Origin: JADLFV01 sp964471555 | GTDB taxonomy: Bacteria > Planctomycetota > Phycisphaerae > Phycisphaerales > Phycisphaeraceae | Reading direction: 5' to 3' | Length of the DNA stretch: 27,338 bases | Assembly: GCA_964471555.1 (NCBI GenBank) | Contig: CAYYGM010000054.1 | Location: 1-27,338, forward strand | Part shown: piece by piece, positions 22,382 through 27,338 of the stretch | How the letters are laid out: the number at the start of each line of letters is the position of its first letter | Position numbering within the stretch: the stretch's first letter is position 1 | Program-made: the position numbers and the translations under genes | Notes under the pieces: generated by a model | Told to the model about the DNA's origin: nothing | What the model saw: the letters and a program-made list of their open reading frames with translations, nothing else | The model's database searches: none

Positions 22382-22765
22382 TTGCGTTTTTCATTGGTGG
22401 ATCGTGTCCTGGAACGCTCGGAACAGAAGTTGACCGCCGTCAAGGCCGTCACCGCGGCCGAGGAATATCTGGGCGACCACTTCCCCTCGTTTCCGGTGCT
22501 GCCGGGGGTGCTGATGCTGGAGGCGATGGTGCAGGCGGGCCGGTTGTTCATCGATGGCGGGGACGAACCGCGCAAGGTTCCACTGGTGATCAAAGAGGTG
22601 CGCAACGTGCGCTATGGAAACATGGTCCGGCCGGGCCAGACGCTGAAGGTGGAAGTGTCGCTGCTCAAGCACGATGCCGGCACCTGGCAGTTCGAAGGCA
22701 AAGGCACGGTGGAAGGACAAAACGCGGTGCAGGGCCGATTCACCCTGGCAGCTTTGGAGAGCTAG
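22382..22765 (+). CDS. FabZ-like 3-hydroxyacyl-ACP dehydratase
   Basis: The 127-residue single hot-dog domain has the FabZ active-site layout: H33 in GDHFPSFPVLPG and E47 in LPGVLMLEAMVQAG. It would dehydrate 3-hydroxyacyl chains carried on ACP. It starts with TTG at 22382, supported by AGGAG 8 nt upstream, and a good promoter lies upstream. It is the first gene of a cluster with an acyl carrier protein 4 bp downstream and a second dehydratase, so the three probably act together on one acyl chain. The product could be a special lipid rather than common fatty acids; this is inferred. Confidence 0.85.
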   Translation: MRFSLVDRVLERSEQKLTAVKAVTAAEEYLGDHFPSFPVLPGVLMLEAMVQAGRLFIDGGDEPRKVPLVIKEVRNVRYGNMVRPGQTLKVEVSLLKHDAGTWQFEGKGTVEGQNAVQGRFTLAALES

Positions 22766-22769
22766 AACA

Positions 22770-23150
22770 ATGGCCAGCTACGACGAAGTATTCGAAAAAG
22801 TGCAGACCGTGCTGGAGGACGCCCTGGGCGTGGACAAGGAAGAAGTGACCGCCGAGGCCACGCTGGTGGGCGATCTGGGAGCCGAGTCGATCGACTTCCT
22901 GGACATCGTCTTCCGCCTGGAGAAAGCGTTCAACATCAAGGTCCAGCAGTCGGAGCTGTTCCCGGACAACGTGCTGACCGACCCGCAGTACGTGCAGGAC
23001 GGCAAGGTGACCGACGCGGGCATGGCCGAGCTGCGCCAGCGCCTGCCGCACACCAACCTGGATGCCTTCGACGCCGACCGCACGGTGGACAGCTTCCCCA
23101 ACGTGTTCACGGTCGACGCCATTGTGAAGTTCGTGCAGAGCAAGTTGTAG
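22770..23150 (+). CDS. Acyl carrier protein with a C-terminal extension
   Basis: The 126-residue protein is an acyl carrier protein with the phosphopantetheine serine at S40 in GDLGAESIDFLDIVFRLE, preceded by DALGVDKEEV. Ordinary ACPs have about 80 residues; this one has extra sequence between helix 2 and the last helix (TDPQYVQDGKVTDAGMAEL, then LDAFDADRTVDSFPNVFTV) before VDAIVKFVQSKL. It is acidic, as expected. It starts 4 bp after the upstream dehydratase stop and is presumably in its operon. Carrier proteins of this longer type suggest a dedicated pathway. The stop is followed 3 bp later by element H. Confidence 0.88.
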   Translation: MASYDEVFEKVQTVLEDALGVDKEEVTAEATLVGDLGAESIDFLDIVFRLEKAFNIKVQQSELFPDNVLTDPQYVQDGKVTDAGMAELRQRLPHTNLDAFDADRTVDSFPNVFTVDAIVKFVQSKL

Positions 23151-23153
23151 GAG

Positions 23154-23229
23154 TAGCCACGAGCCATGAGCCACTAGCCGCGAGGGTTTAATTCGCCTCA
23201 TGGCTCATGGCTCATGGCTCATGGCTTTT
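23154..23229. repeat. Heptamer-armed inverted element H (CATGAGC family)
   Basis: Left arm 23154-23185, a spacer of only about 11 nt, and right arm 23197-23229 with four nearly perfect CTCATGG units. It interrupts the ACP-dehydratase operon and ends 4 nt before the next ATG. Confidence 0.88.
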
Positions 23230-23233
23230 TCCC

Positions 23234-23752
23234 ATGCGTTGGATCTGGATTGATCGCATCCTCGAGTTGAAGCGCGGCACGAGGCTGGTGGCGTTGAAGA
23301 ACATCAGCGCGGCCGAGGATGTGCTGCACGATCACTTCATCGCCTCAGACACTTCCGCCGAGCCGCGGCCGCTGATGCCGCACTCGTTGATCATCGAGGG
23401 CATGGCCCAGACCGCGGGCATCCTGGTGGGACATGCCGGCGACTTCAAGGAAAAAGTGATCCTGGCCAAGATCGGCAAGGCCAGCTTCGACATCAACGTG
23501 CAGCCGCGGCCGGGCTTCACCATCCGCCACAGCGCCGAGATGGTCCGCTTCGACGCCAGCGGCGCTTCAACCCAGGGCGTCACCGAGCTGATCGACCCGG
23601 CCACGGGCCAAGCACGCAAGCTGGCGGACATCGAGTTGATGTTCAGCCACATCGACAGCAACCGCTCCGGCTTGAAGTTCCCCGAGGAAAACTTCGTCTT
23701 CACCGAACAGTTCATGCACCTGATCCGCAACGTGGAGAAGTTGGAAGATTAG
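23234..23752 (+). CDS. Second FabA/FabZ-like hydroxyacyl-ACP dehydratase
   Basis: The 172-residue hot-dog protein has H34 in LHDHFIAS and E55 in MPHSLIIEGMAQTAG, the catalytic pair of FabZ/FabA dehydratases, with an insertion (DTSAEPRPL) between them. It is longer than FabZ and shares only the fold pattern with the first dehydratase. The ATG at 23234 is chosen because upstream in-frame codons are heptamer DNA; no Shine-Dalgarno sequence is visible, so translation may depend on read-through from the ACP gene or on a structure formed by element H. Having two dehydratases around one ACP suggests successive or heteromeric action. Confidence 0.85.
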   Translation: MRWIWIDRILELKRGTRLVALKNISAAEDVLHDHFIASDTSAEPRPLMPHSLIIEGMAQTAGILVGHAGDFKEKVILAKIGKASFDINVQPRPGFTIRHSAEMVRFDASGASTQGVTELIDPATGQARKLADIELMFSHIDSNRSGLKFPEENFVFTEQFMHLIRNVEKLED

Positions 23753-23827
23753 GTTCGCCTGGCCGGAGGCCCTTCGCTCTTTCCAGGCCCCGGGAAACAG
23801 GCACTTTGCGTCGGACGTGCCATACTG

Positions 23828-24880
23828 ATGGCACTGGCATGCTTTAGTCTTTATCAGCAGGACGACGATACCGTGGGAGTCGGCCGAGTCCATCGTCTGA
23901 TCCGTTTGATCACGCTGCTGCAGGGCGAGCGGGCATGGTCGGCGACGGAGTTGGCCGGTCAACTGGGCGTCAGCAGGCGGACCCTGTTTCGTGATTTCAA
24001 TGTGCTGGAGATGGCCGGCGTGCCCTACTACCACGAACCCAACCGGGGTTATCGCATCGCCCGCAGCTTCTTCCTGCCGCCGGTGAACCTGACGGTGACC
24101 GAGACGCTGGGACTGATGCTGCTGACCAAGCAGGCCCTGGCCCAGCGCGGCCGGCCTATGGCGGATGCCGCCTTGTCGGCGGTGGTGAAACTGCTGAGCA
24201 CGGTGCCCGAGCCGATGCGCGCCGCCTGCGCCGACCTGATGGAGCCGGTGAGCATTCGCCTCAGCGCCCAGGTCGCCGACGAAGCTGAGGCCCGCCATCA
24301 CCAGACGTTTCAGCGCTGCATCGATGAGGGCCGGGTGTGCAAAATGACCTACAAAAGCCCGGTGGAAGCGCAGTCCGCGACGCTGCTGGTCAAGCCGTTG
24401 GCGCTGCACTTTTCCAGCCGGGCCTGGTATGTGTTCGCCCGCACCGATCAGCACAAGGAGGTGCGCCTGTTCAAGCTGGTGCGCATCGAGCAGTTGGAGC
24501 CGACCGAGCGCCTGTTCACCCCGCCCAAGCGCTTCGACCCGGCGGCGTGGATCGGCAAAGCCTGGCAACTGATCCCCGAAGGCCGCTGCTACCACGTGGA
24601 ACTGGAGTTCAGTCCCCGGGTGGCCACCAACGTCATGGAGGTGCGCTGGCATCCGACGCAACAGCAGCGCAGGTTGCCCGACGGTCGCTGCCACATGAGC
24701 TTCGAAGTTGACGGCCTCAACGAGATCGCCTGGTGGATCTGCGGATACGCTGATCAGATTAAAGTCCTAAAGCCCGCCACGCTGCGAGAACGCGTGCACA
24801 ACATGCACGCAGCGGCCATTCAACCCATGAAATCACTTGAATCGCTATACCCTGTTCCGGGGATGAACACGTTCGAATAA
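23828..24880 (+). CDS. WYL-domain transcriptional regulator (YafY/DeoR-like)
   Basis: The 350-residue protein has an N-terminal winged helix (LIRLITLLQGERAWSATELA, then LGVSRRTLFRDFNVLEMAGV) and a central WYL domain (WYVFARTDQHKEVRLFKLVRI) followed by the C-terminal WCX-like extension. WYL regulators bind nucleic acid or nucleotide ligands and often control DNA damage or phage-defence genes; some are metabolic. No defence genes lie next to it. The start is uncertain: ATG 23828 gives the longest form; GTG at 23873 (GVGRVHRL) matches where family members usually begin. It is followed by an AT-rich gap with a candidate structured RNA. Confidence 0.85.
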   Translation: MALACFSLYQQDDDTVGVGRVHRLIRLITLLQGERAWSATELAGQLGVSRRTLFRDFNVLEMAGVPYYHEPNRGYRIARSFFLPPVNLTVTETLGLMLLTKQALAQRGRPMADAALSAVVKLLSTVPEPMRAACADLMEPVSIRLSAQVADEAEARHHQTFQRCIDEGRVCKMTYKSPVEAQSATLLVKPLALHFSSRAWYVFARTDQHKEVRLFKLVRIEQLEPTERLFTPPKRFDPAAWIGKAWQLIPEGRCYHVELEFSPRVATNVMEVRWHPTQQQRRLPDGRCHMSFEVDGLNEIAWWICGYADQIKVLKPATLRERVHNMHAAAIQPMKSLESLYPVPGMNTFE

Positions 24881-25060
24881 ACAAGAAATGTTCTAACGAA
24901 ACAGCAAAATTAGGGAAATCACCGTGTAGAAATCGGCGGCCCATGCCGATAAAGAAAATGGTAAATTAAGTGGTCTTGCACGAATCGTCCATTTCAATTT
25001 GTTTGGCTGTTTGGCAATTCGACCACGATAAAAACGCTAGGTATTTTGTTTTTCGAACTT
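24881..25060. other. AT-rich stretch without a gene
   Basis: About 180 bp, clearly richer in A and T than the neighbouring DNA, with no convincing ORF. A small open frame from 24970 has no ribosome binding site or family pattern. TTGGCT...GATAAA with about 18 bp between them, ending near 25033, could be a promoter for the structured stretch that follows. Confidence 0.4.
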
Positions 25061-25138
25061 GGCGGGCAACCGGGTTGGCTTCGTCGATGACTGGACCCCC
25101 CCACGAAGCTTCCTGCGTGCGCCCGCCTTTTTCTTTTC
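25061..25138 (+). ncRNA. Candidate structured RNA ending in an intrinsic terminator
   Basis: GGCGGGC (25061-25067) pairs with GCCCGCC (25121-25127), followed by TTTTTCTTTT. Enclosed are CAAC/GTTG (25067-25070 with 25074-25077) and GCTTCGT/ACGAAGC (25078-25084 with 25103-25109). It would fold as a multibranch structure closed by a terminator-like helix. It could also simply be the terminator of the WYL gene, 180 bp upstream. No known riboswitch class was recognised. Confidence 0.4.
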
Positions 25139-25142
25139 ATCA

Positions 25143-25192
25143 TTTAGCCGCCGAGCTTGCTCAGCGCTGCGCGAGCAAGCTCGCACGCTAAA
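25143..25192. repeat. Long hairpin, REP-like
   Basis: TTTAGC (25143-25148) pairs with GCTAAA (25187-25192), and CGAGCTTGCTC (25152-25162) pairs perfectly with GAGCAAGCTCG (25173-25183), with a 10-nt loop. There is no U-tract on either side, so it is more likely a palindromic repeat than a terminator. It lies just past the 3' end of the outer-membrane gene. Confidence 0.65.
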
Positions 25193-25210
25193 CCAGGCGG
25201 GGACACCTTT

Positions 25211-26203
25211 TCAGAACGTGCCGCGCACCATCAGGAAGAGCAACAGTTGATCGCTGGCGTCGGCGGCGCCGCGCGTCTCGCGCATGTCCCAACCGCGGTC
25301 GAACTGTTGATTGAACGCATACCCCGCGCCGAAACGCACATCGCCCAGCCACGTTTCTTTCCACTCCAGGCCCGCCATCACCATTTCCAGGCTGTAGAAC
25401 AAGCGCTGGCCGTCGCGGGTCGCATCGTGCTCGTGGAAAGCGTGAATCTGCCGCTCATAGCTGGCGAAGACCGCCCAGTTGTCACAGAGCGCGGCGCTGA
25501 CGCTGCCGGAGAACTGCGAGGGGAACAGATAGTCCAGTTGCAGCTCCAGCGTGTCGTTCGGCCGCCAGATCAAACTGCTTTGGGGCACACCCAGCACGTA
25601 GATGAAATTGGGATCCGCCGCGTTGACATAGGAAACATACGGCAGCGGAATGTCGGGCCACACCGTGCGATTGCCGTCGAAGCTGACGCCCACGTGCAGG
25701 GCCTCGTGCTCGCTGAGTTGGCGCGAGAGGTTGAACGCCGCCACGCCGTAGATCGCATCGCCCTCGCGCCAGTGGTCGTCATTGGATGAGCCCGCCCCCA
25801 CGATCACGCCCGGCCGCCAGCCGTCCACCTTCTCGCCGTTCCACGCACCGACCAGGGCCAGATCGTTGTAAGAGCTGTCCAGGTCCGGGCGATCGGCGTC
25901 AACGCTCAAACTGTAAAAGCGATACCCCACGCTGAAGGTGGGATCCTGGTCCTGGCGATCGAACTTGACCCGGCCGTAGGAATCCCAGAAGAAAGTCTGG
26001 ATATCGCTGTCATCGCCCTTGACGTGGCCGTCGGTGATGTACACCGGCAGATCGAACGTCTGTGCCAGGATGGGCTTGTCCGGCCAAGGCTGAATCAACA
26101 TGCTGGGCGCTGTCTGCGCGACGGCGCTGCATGTGAAGATGATTGCAAATTGAAAAGTGAAGAGTGAAAGGTGAAAAAATCTGTTACGGCGTGCGAGCTT
26201 CAT
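25211..26203 (-). CDS. Probable outer-membrane beta-barrel protein
   Basis: The 330-residue protein has a signal peptide: MKLARRNR, a hydrophobic stretch to residue 24, and AVA/Q as cleavage site after 29. The mature part has alternating, aromatic-rich segments with acidic turns (VKFDRQDQDPTFSVGYRFYSLSV, DTLELQLDYLFP, WAVFASYERQI, LEMVMAGLEWKE, VRFGAGYAF) and ends in MVRGTF; a C-terminal Phe is typical of barrels inserted by BamA. The cargo or substrate is unknown. Residues 9-18 of the signal peptide are read from the left heptamer arm of element K, and the ATG and a weak GGAAAG site lie in its right arm. It reads in the same direction as the TPR/alpha-CTD gene, 73 bp downstream of it. Confidence 0.72.
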   Translation of the reverse strand: MKLARRNRFFHLSLFTFQFAIIFTCSAVAQTAPSMLIQPWPDKPILAQTFDLPVYITDGHVKGDDSDIQTFFWDSYGRVKFDRQDQDPTFSVGYRFYSLSVDADRPDLDSSYNDLALVGAWNGEKVDGWRPGVIVGAGSSNDDHWREGDAIYGVAAFNLSRQLSEHEALHVGVSFDGNRTVWPDIPLPYVSYVNAADPNFIYVLGVPQSSLIWRPNDTLELQLDYLFPSQFSGSVSAALCDNWAVFASYERQIHAFHEHDATRDGQRLFYSLEMVMAGLEWKETWLGDVRFGAGYAFNQQFDRGWDMRETRGAADASDQLLLFLMVRGTF

Positions 26204-26264
26204 ATTTTCACTTTCCACTTTGGAGCGGCTGCGCCGCTGTTGCGGCCGTTACTTTTCACTTTCG
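26151..26264. repeat. Heptamer-armed inverted element K (AGTGAAA family) with a conserved core
   Basis: Left arm 26151-26180 (AGTGAAA/GAGTGAA/AGGTGAA units), spacer of about 22 nt, right arm 26203-26222 (TTTCACT/TTCCACT), a 26-nt core at 26224-26249 (AGCGGC, 3 nt, GCCGCTGTTG, then GGCCGT) and more right-arm sequence to 26264. Same plan and core as element C with an unrelated heptamer. It overlaps the start of the outer-membrane gene. Confidence 0.85.
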
Positions 26265-26276
26265 CCCGACACCGCT

Positions 26277-27203
26277 TCAGTCTTCGAGCGCCCGCAGACC
26301 AAGCCCCATCTCGGTCAGCTTTTCCTTGATCTCCAGCAGACTGGTCATGCCGAAGTTCTTGACGCCCATCAACTCAGCCTCCGTCTTGGTGCACAGGTCG
26401 CCGATGGTCAGCACGTTCAGCAGGGCCAGGGCTTTGCGGGCACGGATGGAAAGCTGAAGCTCGTTGACCGAGCGATTGATCACTTCGCTGTCGCCGCCCT
26501 GCTCAGCCAACTGGGCATACACCTGCTGCTTGGCGGCCTGCTGCTGCTGCTCGGCCGACTGACCGAGGCGCAATCCGCGCTGGGCGAGCATGGCCTTGAT
26601 CTCGTCCAGCGAGGCGTCGCCGAAGTTGCGGAAGCTGCGCAGCTCCGCCTCGGTGACCTTCAGCAGATCGCCCAGCGTGCGGATGTCCATCTTGCGCAGG
26701 GCATTGCGGGTGCGCACGGAAAGCTCGAAGTCGGTCACCGGCGTGTCCAGCAGGGCGTTCTGCTTCTCGGTGCGCTTCTCGCGCTCGTCGTCGATGACCA
26801 TGGCCTTGGAGGCCAGCACGTCCTTGATGTACAGCCGGGCCCGCACGTAGTTGGGATCGGTGGCCAGCACCTGGCGCAGGCAACGCTCCGCCTGGGCGAA
26901 CTTGCCGCGATCCTCGTAAAGGATGGCCAGGTTGACCAACGCGTTCAGCGGCGGACGCTCCAGCTTCGAGCACTGCTCGTAGAGGTGGATCGCTTCGTCC
27001 TCTTCGCCCACCAGGTCCAGGCAGTAGGCCAGGCGGAAGCAGACCTCCGCGCTGTCCGGGTCGGCTGCATAAGCCGCCTCGTATGCCTCGATCGCACCCA
27101 GCCGATCGTGGGCCAGTTCCGCAGCCAAACCCTGCTGAAAATACCGGCGGCTGGTCGCCTCGTCCTTGATCTCCACGTCCATCATCGCGCTACCGTCAGC
27201 CAT
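26277..27203 (-). CDS. TPR protein with two RNA polymerase alpha-CTD-like domains
   Basis: The 308-residue protein has TPR-type helices at about 20-130 (YFQQGLAAELAHDRLGAIEA, RLAYCLDLVGEEDEAI, NLAILYEDRGKFAQAERCL), a charged linker, then two copies of the alpha C-terminal domain fold (about 153-213 and 243-303). Each copy keeps the Arg equivalent to E. coli alpha R265 (R164, R254) and the NFG-x-x-SL-x-EIK helix-hairpin-helix; the first keeps the N268 equivalent (N167) while the second has K257. In RNA polymerase these residues bind UP-element DNA and activators, so this protein may bind DNA or the transcription machinery; that is inferred. It is not rpoA, since the N-terminal assembly domain is missing. 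AAGGA, 7 nt before the ATG at 27203, supports the start. Confidence 0.85.
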   Translation of the reverse strand: MADGSAMMDVEIKDEATSRRYFQQGLAAELAHDRLGAIEAYEAAYAADPDSAEVCFRLAYCLDLVGEEDEAIHLYEQCSKLERPPLNALVNLAILYEDRGKFAQAERCLRQVLATDPNYVRARLYIKDVLASKAMVIDDEREKRTEKQNALLDTPVTDFELSVRTRNALRKMDIRTLGDLLKVTEAELRSFRNFGDASLDEIKAMLAQRGLRLGQSAEQQQQAAKQQVYAQLAEQGGDSEVINRSVNELQLSIRARKALALLNVLTIGDLCTKTEAELMGVKNFGMTSLLEIKEKLTEMGLGLRALED

Positions 27204-27284
27204 GAAAAGTTCCTTAAAGTTAGCTTTACGAACCCCATAGGCTAATCCGGCTGAGGGCCGAGGGCAAACGGAGAGCGGTGGAGG

Positions 27285-27318
27285 GATTTTTGATTCTGGA
27301 TTGAGGATTTTTGATTGC
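27285..27318. repeat. Heptamer array L (GATTTTT/GATTCTG family), one arm at the window edge
   Basis: Five 7-bp units beginning with GATT: GATTTTT, GATTCTG, GATTGAG, GATTTTT, GATTGCC. The second arm, if present, lies beyond the window. It is upstream of the TPR/alpha-CTD gene. Confidence 0.7.
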
Positions 27319-27338
27319 CATGTTTGAAATTTGAACAA

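Noticed and set aside
22200..22394. Small minus-strand frame upstream of galK
   Set aside because: It is translated heptamer DNA of element G and the dehydratase promoter.
24970..25191. 73-residue open frame after the WYL gene
   Set aside because: Non-ATG start, no ribosome binding site, crosses the structured stretch and the hairpin; protein has no family pattern.

Overview
The window is GC-rich bacterial chromosome, packed with genes, and looks like a planctomycete, most likely of the Phycisphaerae type. This is inferred from gene content: a HYExxE-type protein, a TPR protein carrying two RNA-polymerase-alpha C-terminal-like domains, a dehydratase/ACP/dehydratase cluster, an outer-membrane beta-barrel-like protein with a C-terminal Phe, and murC (so peptidoglycan is made). 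No rRNA, tRNA, CRISPR array, prophage or transposase was seen. Most genes are housekeeping.

Layout. 1-141: start of a secreted protein (minus, runs off the edge). 244-2318: murC and a CBM9-like protein, translationally coupled. 2287-4284 (minus): a sigma-54 response regulator and a small unknown protein, separated by two perfect hairpins. 4427-9196 (minus): ileS, a HYExxE-like protein and hisS. 9200-9658: a four-helix-bundle gene enclosed by inverted heptamer arrays. 9653-12806: a methyltransferase (minus) divergent from rsmD, then ffh. 12907-16002: valS, which carries several intragenic repeats. 16096-20046: a DUF2617-like protein (minus), a HEAT-repeat protein, a one-TM protein and a CYTH phosphatase/cyclase. 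20147-22203 (minus): galK then a D-amino-acid aminotransferase. 22382-23752: dehydratase, extended acyl carrier protein, dehydratase. 23828-24880: a WYL regulator, followed by an AT-rich stretch with a candidate structured RNA. 25211-27203 (minus): the TPR/alpha-CTD protein and an outer-membrane protein.

The unusual content lies in several layers of repeats over this ordinary gene set. (1) Ten exact copies of the 11-mer CCCCCGGAAGT, on both strands, mostly inside conserved genes and read in different frames, so the selection acts on DNA rather than on protein. (2) Ten two-armed elements built from 7-bp units. The heptamer differs between families, but within one element the two arms are always reverse complements around a short, different spacer. 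One of them encloses the four-helix-bundle (23S IVS/Avd-like) gene. Two others share a conserved core despite having different heptamers. The elements supply stop codons to neighbouring genes and encode the middle of one signal peptide. (3) A 31-bp palindrome present once between genes and once in frame inside valS. (4) Several -10-like hexamers 5-7 nt before the start codon, without Shine-Dalgarno sequences, suggesting leaderless mRNAs. All calls come from reading the sequence alone; no database search was possible.
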